Shown: one piece after another, positions 42,962-52,550 of the stretch
Position numbering within the stretch: the first letter of the stretch is position 1
Layout: each line of letters begins with the position of its first letter
Assembly (NCBI RefSeq): GCF_900091475.1
Contig: NZ_FMIB01000002.1
Span: 5,456,001-5,520,000 of the forward strand
Direction: 5' to 3'
Origin: Micromonospora chersina
GTDB taxonomy: Bacteria > Actinomycetota > Actinomycetes > Mycobacteriales > Micromonosporaceae
Length of the DNA: 64,000 bases
Notes under the pieces: generated by a model
What the model was told of the DNA's origin: nothing
Databases searched by the model: none
The model's input: only the letters and a program-made list of their open reading frames with translations
Program-made: the position numbers and the translations under genes

Positions 42962-43345
42962 TCAGGGGACCGTCTTCTCGATCGCCGCCCGGCCCAGCTC
43001 GTCCAGGTCGCGGCGGGCCCGCTCCAGGTTCTCCGGTGTCATGTCCTGACCCCGGGCCATCACCAGGTCCTCGGGGTCCCACGGCTGCTCCGCCCCGGTG
43101 CGGATGTTGTCCCCGCCCGCCCCCGTACCGGTGCCGGTGGCCCCGGTCCCGGCCGCGTACGGGTCGCCGAGGAGGTCCGGCGAGCCCGTGTCGGGCACCG
43201 CGCCGTCGGGCTCGGTGAAGACGGGATTGTCCGGGTCGGCGCCACCGGTGCGCAGCTGCGGCACCGTGCTGTCGTCGTCCACCGCGGCGGCCACCTCGGG
43301 GGTCTCCTCCAGCGGCCGCTCGCCACCGCGGTCACGATCCGTCAT
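42962..43345 (-). CDS. Acidic disordered hypothetical protein
   Basis: 127 aa, mostly low-complexity Asp/Gly/Pro/Thr with a predicted helix at the C-terminus (TPENLERARRDLDELGRAAIEK). No family is recognised. ATG 43345 has GGAGGG seven bases upstream. The symporter operon next to it is read in the same direction, with 90 bp between them. Confidence 0.6.
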   Translation of the reverse strand: MTDRDRGGERPLEETPEVAAAVDDDSTVPQLRTGGADPDNPVFTEPDGAVPDTGSPDLLGDPYAAGTGATGTGTGAGGDNIRTGAEQPWDPEDLVMARGQDMTPENLERARRDLDELGRAAIEKTVP

Positions 43346-43435
43346 GCTGCTGCCCTCCTGTCCCGTTCCCTGATCCCCACGGCGTACCCCGTGCGGGCCC
43401 GGCCATGCCGCCCGGGGCGGCGTCCCGGCCGTCGG

Positions 43436-43759
43436 TCAGCGCTCGTCGGCGGCGTGCGGCTCCGGCGGCTCGGTGGGACGCAGCCGCTGCCAGAGCAGCA
43501 TCAGCAACCCGAAGACCAGCATCGCCAGGCCGGCCCACAGGTTGATCCGGACGCCCTGCGCCTTGTCGATCTCCGCGGACGAGTCGAAGAGCCCCATGAG
43601 GCCCACGATCAGCCCGTACGCGACGAACAGGCCGCCGATCACCCGGCGGATGTCGAAGAGCCGGGCCGCCGCGGAGCGCGCCTCCCGCGCGTCCTCGGTC
43701 TCGTCGACCAGCGGGTCGTGGGCCTCGCCGTGCTGGTACCGGTCGGCGTCGTCTGCCAT
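43436..43759 (-). CDS. Small two-helix membrane protein, symporter partner
   Basis: 107 aa with an acidic N-terminus and two transmembrane helices (about 40-58, IGGLFVAYGLIVGLMGLF, and 74-92, WAGLAMLVFGLLMLLW). It begins 16 bp after the stop of the sodium:solute symporter gene and is co-transcribed. Small helical proteins in this position are common next to actinobacterial symporters and may stabilise them (inference). Confidence 0.75.
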   Translation of the reverse strand: MADDADRYQHGEAHDPLVDETEDAREARSAAARLFDIRRVIGGLFVAYGLIVGLMGLFDSSAEIDKAQGVRINLWAGLAMLVFGLLMLLWQRLRPTEPPEPHAADER

Positions 43760-43775
43760 GGCGTACGTCCCTTCC

Positions 43776-45431
43776 TCAGAAGACCGGGATGTAGAAGAGG
43801 GCGGCGAGGACCACGGCGATCACGCCGAGCAGCACCGGCGAGCGGTACCAGGCGGCGTCGCCGGCCAGCGAGTCGTCCTTGAGCGTGGTGTCGGACAGGC
43901 CGTAGACCAGCCCGGTCAGCTCGTCGGCCGGCTTCGGCCGGGTCAGCGGCGTCACGATCGCGGCGACCACCGCCACGGTGACGAAGGCGAGGCCCGCGCC
44001 CCAGAAGCTCTCCTCCAGGTCGGAGTTGAAGTGGATCACGCCGGCCCGGTAGAGCAGGTAGGTCCCGAGCGCCACCACGGTGCCGGACAGCAGCGACCAG
44101 AAGCCGGCCAGCGCGGTCATCCGCTTCCAGAACATGCCGATGATGAAGGTGCCGAAGAGCGGGGCGTTGAACACCGAGAACAGCGCCTGGATGTAGTTCA
44201 TGATGTTGCTGAACCCGGCGGCGATGAAGGCCGTGCCGATGCCGATCAGCACCGCGACGACGGTGGCGATCCGGCCCACCCGCACGTAGTACTCGTCCGA
44301 GCGGTCCCGCTGGAAGTACGCCTGCCAGATGTCGTACGTGAACACCGTGTTGAAGCCGCTGACGTTGGCGGCCATGCCGGCCATGAACGAGGCCACCAGG
44401 CCGGTCACCGCGATGCCGAGCACCCCGTTGGGCAGCAGGTCGCGCATGAGCAGCGGGATGGCGTTGTTGTAGACCATGTCGCCGCTCTCGGCGCCGAGAC
44501 CCTTGACGGTGATCAGGGCGATGAGGCCCGGGATCACGGTCACCACGGGGATGAGCAGCTTCGGGTACGCCGCGATGATCGGCGTACGCCGGGCCGCGCT
44601 CATGTTCCGCGCGGACAGGGCGCGCTGCACCTCGGCGAAGTTGGTGGTCCAGTAGCCGAACGAGAGCACGAAGCCGAGGCCGAAGACGATGCCCAGCCAG
44701 TGCGCGCCGAGCGGGTTGTCCGTGCTGCCGGTGTTCTGCCAGGCGTGCAGCCCGGCCTCGCCCAGCTTCGAGCCGCGGACCGCGTCCATCAGGCCGCTGA
44801 CGCCGCCGACCTTCACGAGGCCGAGCACGGTGATCGGCACCAGACCCGCGATGATCACGAAGAACTGGAGCACCTCGTTGTAGATCGCGCCGGAGAGGCC
44901 GCCGATGGTGATGTAGACGAGCACGATGAACGCGCCGATCACGATCGCCACCCAGAGCGGCCAGCCGAGCAGCAGCTGCATGATCAGGGCCAGCGCGTAC
45001 AGGTTCACGCCGGCGATGAGGACCTGGGCGATCGCGAAGCTGAGCGCGTTCAGCAGGTGGGTCGGGCGGTTGAAGCGCAGCCGCAGGTATTCGGGAACGC
45101 TGCGGACCTTCGAGCCGTAGTAGAAGGGCATCATCACGATGCCGAGGAAGACCATGGCCGGCACGGCGCCGATCCAGTAGTAGTGGACGGTCATGATGCC
45201 GTACTGGGCGCCGTTGGCGGCCATGCCGATGATCTCCAGGGCGCCCAGGTTCGCCGAGACGAACGCCAGGCCGGTGACCCACGCGGGCAGCGACCGCCCG
45301 GAGAGGAAGAAGTCGACACTGGTGCGGATGGCCCGCCGTGCGGCGAAGCCGACGCCGAGCACCGTGACGAAGTAGAGCGCCAGGATCACGTAGTCCAGGG
45401 CGTTCATGTTCAACCGCAGACCGTCACCCAT
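43776..45431 (-). CDS. Sodium:solute symporter family transporter
   Basis: 551 aa with about thirteen to fourteen transmembrane helices of the LeuT-fold SSS family. The N-terminus MNALDYVILALYFVTVLGVGF and the FFLSGRSLPAWVTGLAFVSANLGALE segment are diagnostic. The pattern resembles sugar-type (SGLT/VSP-like) members more than proline permeases, but the solute is unknown. ATG 45431 has GGAGGG eight bases upstream. It is followed by the small membrane protein gene. Confidence 0.9.
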   Translation of the reverse strand: MGDGLRLNMNALDYVILALYFVTVLGVGFAARRAIRTSVDFFLSGRSLPAWVTGLAFVSANLGALEIIGMAANGAQYGIMTVHYYWIGAVPAMVFLGIVMMPFYYGSKVRSVPEYLRLRFNRPTHLLNALSFAIAQVLIAGVNLYALALIMQLLLGWPLWVAIVIGAFIVLVYITIGGLSGAIYNEVLQFFVIIAGLVPITVLGLVKVGGVSGLMDAVRGSKLGEAGLHAWQNTGSTDNPLGAHWLGIVFGLGFVLSFGYWTTNFAEVQRALSARNMSAARRTPIIAAYPKLLIPVVTVIPGLIALITVKGLGAESGDMVYNNAIPLLMRDLLPNGVLGIAVTGLVASFMAGMAANVSGFNTVFTYDIWQAYFQRDRSDEYYVRVGRIATVVAVLIGIGTAFIAAGFSNIMNYIQALFSVFNAPLFGTFIIGMFWKRMTALAGFWSLLSGTVVALGTYLLYRAGVIHFNSDLEESFWGAGLAFVTVAVVAAIVTPLTRPKPADELTGLVYGLSDTTLKDDSLAGDAAWYRSPVLLGVIAVVLAALFYIPVF

Positions 45432-45558
45432 CGCGTGCTCCCTCCGTGGCGACTGCGCCCGCAGATACCCACTTCGCGAAATTCCATGCCGGTAGGTCGA
45501 TCCGTGGACGCGGCGGAGCCCCGGCCGTCCACCCGGCCGGGGCTCCGTGCGACGTGGG

Positions 45559-46524
45559 TCAGCGGCCCAGGACCCGGTCCAGGAAGTCCCGGTAGCCGCG
45601 TACGGCGACCCGGAGCTGCTCGGTGTCGGCCGAGCCGGACTCCTGCCAGCCGCCGAGCTTGGTCTTCTGCTCGCGCAGCGCGGCGGAGAGCGCCTCGATG
45701 GCCTCCTCGACCAGCGACTGGGCCTCGCCGACCGCGGCACGCGGGTCGTCCACGAAGCGGAGTTGGACGTCACGCCAGCGGTCCCGGAAGTCCTGGGCGA
45801 TCTCCGGGGTGAAGAGGGTGGCGGCGTCGGTCGGCACCGCGCCCGGGGTGGGCCGGGCCGCGCCGGCGACCGCCGCGGCCGCACCGGCCGCGCCCGCACC
45901 GGCCGCGGCCGTGCTGGTGTCCGGGTCGACCATCGCCGGCTCGGCGCTGCCGTAGCCGGCCCCGCCGGCGGCCGCCGTGTCGTCGACCGCCGCGCCGGAG
46001 TGGGCGGCCTCCCAGCGGTCCGGGTCGTGCAGCCGGTCGCCCGCCGTGGGGTCGGCCCGCTCGTCGTCGAACGCGTCGGTCCGGCCCGGGGCGCCGTCGC
46101 CCGGCGCGACGGTGTCCTCGCCCCGCGGGTCCCGTTCGTCCTCGGGCCGCCCGCTGGCCATCGCCGAGGCGGCGACCGCGTCGCCCACCGAGGCCGCCCC
46201 GAACGTCGTCGGCAGCGGCGCCGGATCGTGGTACACCGGCCGGTCGTCGGCGTCGGCGGCCTCCGCGTCGCGGAGGTCCCCGGCGTCGTACGCCCGGGTC
46301 TCGTCGGGCTCCGCCTCCCGGCGGTCGGCGCGCTCGCCGGCCACCGCCGGGTCGTCGAAGGTGCCCCGGTCGTCCAGCGCGTCCTCCGGCACCTCGGCCC
46401 GGGTGGACCGGTCGGTCTCGGAACCGTCGCCGTCGGCCCGGTCGCCCGGGGGCGGGACCGGCACCGGAGCGGACCGGACGGCCTCGGGGTGGTCCTGCGT
46501 GACCTGCTGCTCTTCCTGACGCAT
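45559..46524 (-). CDS. Acidic protein with C-terminal 'RFVD-P' domain
   Basis: 321 aa. The first ~220 residues are acidic, Ala/Asp/Pro-rich and probably disordered. The last ~90 form a helical domain: DFRDRWRDVQLRFVDDPRAA followed by VGEAQSLVEEAIEALSAALREQ and LRVAVRGYRDFLDRVLGR. The same domain occurs in the upstream gene product. GAGGAGG lies eight to nine bases before ATG 46524. It is 13 bp after that gene, so the two are co-transcribed. Confidence 0.75.
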   Translation of the reverse strand: MRQEEQQVTQDHPEAVRSAPVPVPPPGDRADGDGSETDRSTRAEVPEDALDDRGTFDDPAVAGERADRREAEPDETRAYDAGDLRDAEAADADDRPVYHDPAPLPTTFGAASVGDAVAASAMASGRPEDERDPRGEDTVAPGDGAPGRTDAFDDERADPTAGDRLHDPDRWEAAHSGAAVDDTAAAGGAGYGSAEPAMVDPDTSTAAAGAGAAGAAAAVAGAARPTPGAVPTDAATLFTPEIAQDFRDRWRDVQLRFVDDPRAAVGEAQSLVEEAIEALSAALREQKTKLGGWQESGSADTEQLRVAVRGYRDFLDRVLGR

Positions 46525-46537
46525 GGCGGCGGCCTCC

Positions 46538-47131
46538 TCAGCGGCTCGTGGCGTCGTGCTCGGAATCGGGGTGGCGCTGGTCCGGCGCCCGGTGCCCGAC
46601 CGGGTCCTCGCCGAGCAGGTCGGCGAAGAGGGCCCGGTAGTGCACCAGCGCCTGCCGGAGGTCCTCGGTGCCGGCCTCGCCGCGCTCGTTGCGCAGCCGG
46701 ATGTCGTGCGCGTCCCGGTAATGGGTCAGGGTGCGGGCGTGCTCGACGGAGAGGTGGGCGATCTGGTCGGAGAAGTCCCCGGTGGGGTAGCCACGCTCGG
46801 CGATCAGCCGGCTGACCAGTTCGTCGGCGTCGCCCACGGTTTCGGCCGGGGAGTCGACGAAGCGGACCTGGAGTTCCTCCCAGGCGGCGGCGTAGCGGGC
46901 CCGGGACTCCGGGCTGAGCGGGGTCAGTTCCAGCTCGGCGTGGCGGCGCTCCCGCTCGCGCAGCTCCCGCTCGGCCGCGCCGCGGCTGTCCTGCTCGGCG
47001 ACGGCCCGGTCGTACTCGGGGCCGAAGCGCTGCTTGAGGGCCCGGCGGCGGCTGGCCACCACGGCGAACGCGGCCAGGGCGGCGAGCACGATGACGACGA
47101 TGACTATGACGACTACCTGCGTGGGCGACAT
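46538..47131 (-). CDS. Membrane-anchored 'RFVD-P' domain protein
   Basis: 197 aa. One N-terminal transmembrane helix (about 5-25, VVVIVIVVIVLAALAAFAVVA) is followed by a charged helix (LKQRFGPEYDRAVAEQDSRG) and the domain ARYAAAWEELQVRFVDSPAE with VGDADELVSRLIAERGYP. A helical region ends LVHYRALFADLLGE. Its downstream partner shares the W..hQ.RFVD.P...VG.A..LV core. GGAGGAG directly precedes the ATG. I do not know a function for this domain. Confidence 0.75.
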   Translation of the reverse strand: MSPTQVVVIVIVVIVLAALAAFAVVASRRRALKQRFGPEYDRAVAEQDSRGAAERELRERERRHAELELTPLSPESRARYAAAWEELQVRFVDSPAETVGDADELVSRLIAERGYPTGDFSDQIAHLSVEHARTLTHYRDAHDIRLRNERGEAGTEDLRQALVHYRALFADLLGEDPVGHRAPDQRHPDSEHDATSR

Positions 47132-47542
47132 GGCTCCTCCTTCGCCCGCTGTATTCCCTCCCGCGCGTGATCGCCAATCCCGATCGGCGGCACTTTCCTG
47201 CGCGATGACACCCCCAGACCTCCCTACGGCACGACGGGGCACACATGGTCCGACTTCGCCAAAAGTGGACTCATTCCAGTAAGCGCGCCGCCGGGGATCC
47301 GGGGACCGCGTACGGGACGCCGGATCGTGCGCCTCTTGTGGACGAACCTTCCGGCGGGGCGTTCCCGTCCAACGGTGTCCACAGCGAACATTCCGGACCG
47401 TAGTGAGGGGCGAGACGGCCGGTAGTGCAACGGCTGGGGATTACGTATCCTGCCCAAGGCGCCCGGGCCGGGGCCCGGCGTCGCGGCCCTTCCGGCGGGT
47501 GCCGGCGCCACCCCTGCGACACCTTCCCCGGGGCGAGGTTTG
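47132..47542. other. Divergent intergenic region without genes
   Basis: About 410 bp between the RFVD-P operon and the conservon. I see no supported coding frame. A -10-like TATCCT at 47446-47451 is a candidate conservon promoter. Otherwise nothing distinctive is visible. Confidence 0.5.
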
Positions 47543-49837
47543 ATGAACACCCGAGACTGGCCGATCCGCGCCAAGCTGACCGCGCTGGTCGTCGGTCCGG
47601 TGACCGGGCTGCTGGCCCTCTGGATCTTCGCCACGACGCTGACCTTCGGCCCGGCCCTCGACCTGCTCGCCGCGCGCACCCTCCTCTACGACCTGGGCCG
47701 GCCCGGCGAGAGCGTGGTCGCCGAGCTGCAACGGGAACGCCGGCTCTCGGTCGTCCAGCTCGCCGGCGACACCGCCCTGCCGGCGCTGGCCGAGCAGCGC
47801 ACCCGCACCGACCGGGCCGTCGCCGAGCTGCGGCGCCGGGTCGACGGGGAGAAGCTGCGCGACGCCGCCGACGACCAGCTCGACGCCCGGCTCGACCAGC
47901 TGGTCTCCGCGCTCGACGCGCTGCCCGCCGGCCGGGGCTTCATCGACAGCAGGAAGGTCGACCGGGCCGGCGCCGTCGGGCTCTACAGCGGCATGATCGG
48001 CTCCGCCTTCCAGGCGTTCTCCGGCATGGCCACCCTGCCCGACACCCAGATCAACCGGGAGGCACTGGCGCTCACCGCGCTGGGCCGGTCCCGGGAGCTG
48101 CTCGGCCAGGCCGACGCACTGCTGGCCGGCGCGGTCACCGCCGGCCGGTACGCGGAGGGCGAGCACGAGCAGCTGGTCCGCACCATCGAGAACCAGCGCT
48201 TCCTGGCCGAGAACGCGGTGGCCGACCTGCCGCCCGCCGAACGCGCCGGATACCAGCGGCTCACCGAAGGGGAGGGGTTCGTCCGGCTGCGCGCCCTCCA
48301 GGACACCCTGATCCGCGCCCGTGACCTGCCGGCCGGGCTCGACGTACGGTCCTGGGAGACCAGCTACGCCGCGGTCTCGCAGGGCCTGCGGGACTTCGAG
48401 CTGCGCGGCGCCGACACCCTCGCCGAGCGGTCCGTGCCCATGGCGGTCCGCATCCTGGTCCGGCTCGCCGCCGCCGGGGTGCTCGGCCTGCTCGCCATCG
48501 TGGTCTGCGTGCTGGTGGCGCTGCGGGTCGGCCGGTCGCTGGACCGGCGCCTCACCAGCGTGCGCACCGCCGCGCTGGAGATGGCCGAGCACCGGCTGCC
48601 CGACGTGGTGGCCCGGCTGCGTCGCGGCGAGGAGGTCGACGTCGCCCGCGAGGCGCCCGAGCTGGACCACGGCGGCGACGAGATCGGCCAGGTGGGCCGG
48701 GCCTTCAACGAGGTGCGCCGCACCGCCGTCCAGGCCGCCGTCGACGAGGTCACCCTGCGCCGCGGCCTCAACGAGGTGTTCCTCAACATCGCCCGGCGCA
48801 GCCAGGGCCTGGTGCACCGGCAGCTGGCGCTGCTGGACCGGCTCGAGCGGCGGACCGAGGACCCGGACGAGCTGGCCGGCCTGTTCCAGGTCGACCACCT
48901 CGCCACCCGGCTTCGGCGGCACGCCGAGGACCTGGTCATCCTGGCCGGCGCGGCCCCCGGGCGGGGCTGGCGCAACCCGGTCGCCGCGGTGGACGTGGTG
49001 CGCGGCGCGATCTCCGAGGTCGAGTCGTACGACCGGGTCGACGTGGGCGAGGTGCAGCCGGCCGGGGTGCTCGGCCGCGCCGTCGGCGACGTGATCCACC
49101 TGCTCGCCGAGCTGATCGAGAACGCCACCGTCTTCTCCCCGCCCGGCACCCGGGTGGACGTCAGCGGCCGGAGCGTGCCGGGCGGCTACACCATCGAGAT
49201 CACCGACCGGGGGCTCGGCATGTCGCCGCCGGCCCTGGCCGACGCGAACCACAAGCTCTCCCACGCCCCGGAGTTCGACCCGGCCGACAGCGCGCGGCTG
49301 GGCCACTTCGTGGTCGCCCGGCTCGCCGCCCGACACGGCGTCCGGGTCGAGCTGCGGCCGGCTTCCCCCGGGGGGACCACCGCCGCGGTGCTCGTCCCGT
49401 CGGACCTGGTCACCGACGAGCCGGCGCTCGGCCCCGCCGCCACGGACGGCGTCGCCGGCCCCGACGACCGGCGGATGGCCAAGGTGACCCGGCTGGCCAC
49501 GGTCCCCCGGCCACGGACCACCCGGCCCGGCCGGGAGCGGCCCGAGTCGGCGGTGCTGCCGCTGCCCGCCGGCCGTACCTCGTCTGTGGAGACGCCGGCG
49601 GACGGCGACGGCCTGCCCCGCCGGGTCCGCCGGCGCGGGCCGGTGGCCCGCCCCCGGCCGGTCGCCGTCGACAAACCGGCGCACCGCACGCCCGAGGAGG
49701 CCCGCCGGGCCATGTCCGCGCTCCAGGCCGGCACCGCCCGCGGCCGCCGCGACGGCGCCCGCCGCGCCGCCGAGCCCTCCCCGCCGGAGCCGCCCGCGGC
49801 TCCGGACCAACCAACCGCGACTGAGAGGGACGCCTAG
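47543..49837 (+). CDS. cvnA: Conservon sensor histidine kinase-like protein CvnA
   Basis: 764 aa. Transmembrane helix 1 (about 12-35) and helix 2 (about 306-328) flank an extracytoplasmic nitrate/nitrite-sensor-like (NIT) domain. HAMP-like and dimerisation segments follow, with NIARRSQGLVHRQLALLDRLE. The ATPase domain has the N-box ELIENATVFSPPG and G-box DRGLGM. The C-terminal ~150 residues are basic and disordered. Position and architecture are those of the A component of actinobacterial conservons, membrane-associated GTPase signalling modules. ATG 47543 follows GGGGCGAGG. It overlaps cvnB by one base. Confidence 0.92.
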   Translation: MNTRDWPIRAKLTALVVGPVTGLLALWIFATTLTFGPALDLLAARTLLYDLGRPGESVVAELQRERRLSVVQLAGDTALPALAEQRTRTDRAVAELRRRVDGEKLRDAADDQLDARLDQLVSALDALPAGRGFIDSRKVDRAGAVGLYSGMIGSAFQAFSGMATLPDTQINREALALTALGRSRELLGQADALLAGAVTAGRYAEGEHEQLVRTIENQRFLAENAVADLPPAERAGYQRLTEGEGFVRLRALQDTLIRARDLPAGLDVRSWETSYAAVSQGLRDFELRGADTLAERSVPMAVRILVRLAAAGVLGLLAIVVCVLVALRVGRSLDRRLTSVRTAALEMAEHRLPDVVARLRRGEEVDVAREAPELDHGGDEIGQVGRAFNEVRRTAVQAAVDEVTLRRGLNEVFLNIARRSQGLVHRQLALLDRLERRTEDPDELAGLFQVDHLATRLRRHAEDLVILAGAAPGRGWRNPVAAVDVVRGAISEVESYDRVDVGEVQPAGVLGRAVGDVIHLLAELIENATVFSPPGTRVDVSGRSVPGGYTIEITDRGLGMSPPALADANHKLSHAPEFDPADSARLGHFVVARLAARHGVRVELRPASPGGTTAAVLVPSDLVTDEPALGPAATDGVAGPDDRRMAKVTRLATVPRPRTTRPGRERPESAVLPLPAGRTSSVETPADGDGLPRRVRRRGPVARPRPVAVDKPAHRTPEEARRAMSALQAGTARGRRDGARRAAEPSPPEPPAAPDQPTATERDA

Positions 49838-50253
49838 TGGTGCACACGACGCGGCAGAACGCCGATCTCGACTGGTTGCTGGACGACCTGGTGGAGCGGG
49901 TGCCGGCCGCCCGCCAGGCGGTGGTGCTGTCGGCGGACGGGCTCCTGCTCGGCGCCTCCGCCGACCTGGACCGCGCCGACGCCGAACACCTCTGCGCGCT
50001 GGCCTCCGGCTTCTCCAGCCTCGCGAAGGGAGCCACCCGGCACGTGGGTGGCGGCGCGGTCCGGCAGACCGTGGTGGAGATGGAGTCGGCGTACCTGTTC
50101 GTCACGGCCGCGGGGCAGGGCGCCTGCCTGGCGGTGGTGAGCGAGGCCGACGCCGACATCGGCCTGGTGGCGTACGAGATGGCGATGCTGGTGATCCGGG
50201 TCGGCGAGAACCTCAGCGCACCGGCCCGCACGGCGGCGACCGATGCGGGCTGA
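49837..50253 (+). CDS. cvnB: Conservon roadblock/LC7 protein CvnB
   Basis: 138 aa roadblock/LC7 fold typical of GTPase-activating regulators in conservons. DLDWLLDDLVERVPAARQAVVLSADGLLLGASADL is split across the first helix and strand. It starts at the stop codon of cvnA (GTG overlapping TAG by one base) and overlaps cvnC by 11 bp. Confidence 0.92.
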   Translation: MVHTTRQNADLDWLLDDLVERVPAARQAVVLSADGLLLGASADLDRADAEHLCALASGFSSLAKGATRHVGGGAVRQTVVEMESAYLFVTAAGQGACLAVVSEADADIGLVAYEMAMLVIRVGENLSAPARTAATDAG

Positions 50254-50632
50254 GTCGCCGGGCCCCCAGCACGAGTGGCTGGACGCCGCCGCCGGCCCGG
50301 TGGTCCGCCCGTACACCCTCACCGGCGGGCGGGTGCGGCCGCCGGTCGACGGCTTCGACCTGGTGGCGTTCGTGCTGACGACGCCGGGGGCCGACCCGGC
50401 CGGGGTGCCCGGTCTCCAGCCGGAGCACCGGCGCCTCGTCGACCTGGCCCGGCGGCCGGTGGCCGTTGCCGACCTCGCCGCCGACCTCGACCTCGCCGTC
50501 GGCGTGGTCCGGGTGCTGCTCGGCGACCTCCTCGCCCGTGGGCTCGTCACGGTGCGCCGGCCGCCGGCCGCCGCCCACCTGCCCGACGACAACATCCTCA
50601 AGGCGGTGGTCAGTGGACTCCGTGCGCTTTGA
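50243..50632 (+). CDS. cvnC: Conservon DUF742 protein CvnC
   Basis: 129 aa with VVRPYTLTGGRVRPPVDGFDL (19-39) at the N-terminus, a winged-helix-like middle and the C-terminal DDNILKAVVSGLRAL characteristic of DUF742. It overlaps both neighbours, by 11 and 20 bp, so translation of the whole set is coupled. Confidence 0.9.
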   Translation: MRAESPGPQHEWLDAAAGPVVRPYTLTGGRVRPPVDGFDLVAFVLTTPGADPAGVPGLQPEHRRLVDLARRPVAVADLAADLDLAVGVVRVLLGDLLARGLVTVRRPPAAAHLPDDNILKAVVSGLRAL

Positions 50633-51215
50633 CCGGGAGCCGGCCGCGCCGCGGGTGCCGCTGGCTCTGAAGATCCTCATCGCCGGTGGCTTCGGCGCCG
50701 GCAAGACGACGCTGGTGAGCGCGTTGAGCGAGGTCCGGCCCTTGCAGACCGAGGAGGTGCTGACCGGCGCCGGCATCGGCACCGACGACGTCTCCGGCGT
50801 GGAGCAGAAGTCGACCACCACGGTGGCCATGGACTTCGGCCGGATCACCATCAACGACGACCTCCAGGTCTACCTGTTCGGCACGCCGGGCCAGGACCGG
50901 TTCTGGTTCCTCTGGGACGAGCTGGCGTTCGGTGCGCTCGGCGCGGTGGTGCTCGCCGACACCCGCCGGCTGGCCGACTGCTTCCCCTCGATCGACTACT
51001 TCGAGCAGCGGGGCATCCCGTTCGTGGTGGGGGTGAACTGCTTCGACGGGTCCCGCCGGTTCGGCCTGGAGGCGGTCCGCGACGCCCTGGACCTGGATCC
51101 GGACGTGCCGCTGGTGCTCTGCGACGCCCGGGACCGGCAGTCCGGGAAGCTGGTGCTGATCTCGCTGGTCGAACACGTCGCGCGGCAGCGGGGCGAGCCG
51201 GTGCCGGTGGGCTGA
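50613..51215 (+). CDS. cvnD: Conservon small GTPase CvnD
   Basis: 200 aa Ras-like GTPase. The P-loop is GGFGAGKTT (residues 25-33), the G3 region is FGTPGQDRFWF and the G4-like element is VNCFDGS. The GTG at 50613 is set by overlap with cvnC. The A-B-C-D order is complete; the cytochrome P450 (CvnE) found in some conservons is absent. Confidence 0.92.
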   Translation: MDSVRFDREPAAPRVPLALKILIAGGFGAGKTTLVSALSEVRPLQTEEVLTGAGIGTDDVSGVEQKSTTTVAMDFGRITINDDLQVYLFGTPGQDRFWFLWDELAFGALGAVVLADTRRLADCFPSIDYFEQRGIPFVVGVNCFDGSRRFGLEAVRDALDLDPDVPLVLCDARDRQSGKLVLISLVEHVARQRGEPVPVG

Positions 51216-51365
51216 CCCGTCCGTCCACCGGCGCGGTCCGGCCGGCCCCGGAAACGGCGCGTTCCGGCCGCCCGGAAAACCGGTGCCCCGGATGACGCCT
51301 AACCGGCCGGCTGTCCGGGAAGCCTCTGGTTTGATCGACGGTGGAGACGGCGGAAGGTGGGAGCG

Positions 51366-52400
51366 GTGACCGGGCAGGACGCGATCGTCCACATCGGGGG
51401 CTACACGGCGGAGTCGGACGGGCGGGCCGAGGGCATCGTCGCCGCCCGGCGCGACCCGGCGACCGGCGCGCTGACACCGCTCGGCACGGTGGCGGTCACC
51501 CCGTCGCCGTCGTTCCTCGTCCGACACCCGTCGCTGCCGGTGCTCTACGCGGTCAACGAGCTGGCCGACGGGCGGGTCAGCGCCTTCCGGGTGGGCCCGG
51601 GCGGCGACCTCGACCCGCTGGGCGTACGCCCGACCGGCGGGGCCGAGCCCTGCCACCTGGCGGTCGCCCCGGACGGGCGGCACCTGTTCGTGGCGAACTA
51701 CGGCGGCGGGAGCGTGGCGGTGTTCCCGCTGGCCGCCGACGGCGCGCCGGGGGAGCGCAGCGACCTGGTCCGGCACGAGGGGCACGGCGCCGACCCGGAG
51801 CGGCAGGAGCAGGCGCACTGTCACATGGTCTCGCCCGACCCGGGCGGCGGCCCGCTGCTCGCCGTCGACCTGGGGACCGACTCCGTCTACCGGTACGACC
51901 TCGACGCCCCCTCCGGGCGGCTGGTGCCCCGCGCCCCCCGGCTGCGGACGCCGGCCGGCACCGGGCCGCGGCACCTGGCCCGCCACCCGGACGGGCGGCG
52001 CTGCTGGCTGGTCGGCGAGCTGGACGGCACGGTCACCGCGTACGACCTGACCCCGGACGGGCTGCACCAGCGGGTGCGCGTGGACGCCAGCGGCCGGGTC
52101 GGGCACGTGCAGCCCTCCGAGGTCGCCGTCGGGCCGGACGGCCGCTACCTCTACGTGGGCAACCGGGGGGTCGGCACGGTGGCGGTCTTCGCGCTGGCCG
52201 GGGCGGCGCCGGAGCTGGTGGCCGAGGTGGACACCGGGGGCGAGTGGCCGCGGCACTTCGTCCTGACCGGCGGGCACCTCTACGTGGCCGACGAGCGGGC
52301 CGGCATGATCAGGATCTTCCGGGTGGATCCGGGCACCGGGGTGCCCGAGCCGGTGGGCGAGCCGGTGCCGGTGGCGAGCCCCACCTGCGTCTGTCCGTGA
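51366..52400 (+). CDS. 6-phosphogluconolactonase-like beta-propeller (YbhE/Pgl family)
   Basis: 344 aa seven-bladed lactonase fold. Blades carry recurring HLAVAPDGRHLFVANYGGG-type segments, with YLYVGNRGVGTVAVFALAG late in the chain, and the conserved HCHMVSPDP is present. Members hydrolyse 6-phosphogluconolactone or other lactones, and the true substrate here is unproven. GTG 51366 has GGAAGG eight bases upstream. Confidence 0.85.
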   Translation: MTGQDAIVHIGGYTAESDGRAEGIVAARRDPATGALTPLGTVAVTPSPSFLVRHPSLPVLYAVNELADGRVSAFRVGPGGDLDPLGVRPTGGAEPCHLAVAPDGRHLFVANYGGGSVAVFPLAADGAPGERSDLVRHEGHGADPERQEQAHCHMVSPDPGGGPLLAVDLGTDSVYRYDLDAPSGRLVPRAPRLRTPAGTGPRHLARHPDGRRCWLVGELDGTVTAYDLTPDGLHQRVRVDASGRVGHVQPSEVAVGPDGRYLYVGNRGVGTVAVFALAGAAPELVAEVDTGGEWPRHFVLTGGHLYVADERAGMIRIFRVDPGTGVPEPVGEPVPVASPTCVCP

Positions 52401-52550
52401 CCGACCGGTGACCGCAACACCGTCCTGAGTGGACTTTGATCACCTGGGATGACTGATCGCTCACTCAACGTAATGATTTGGCGATCAACTGTTTCTCCTG
52501 CGTAACTTTCGTCCGAACGGTTGTGGCAGTAACCCCACGAGATACGCAAG

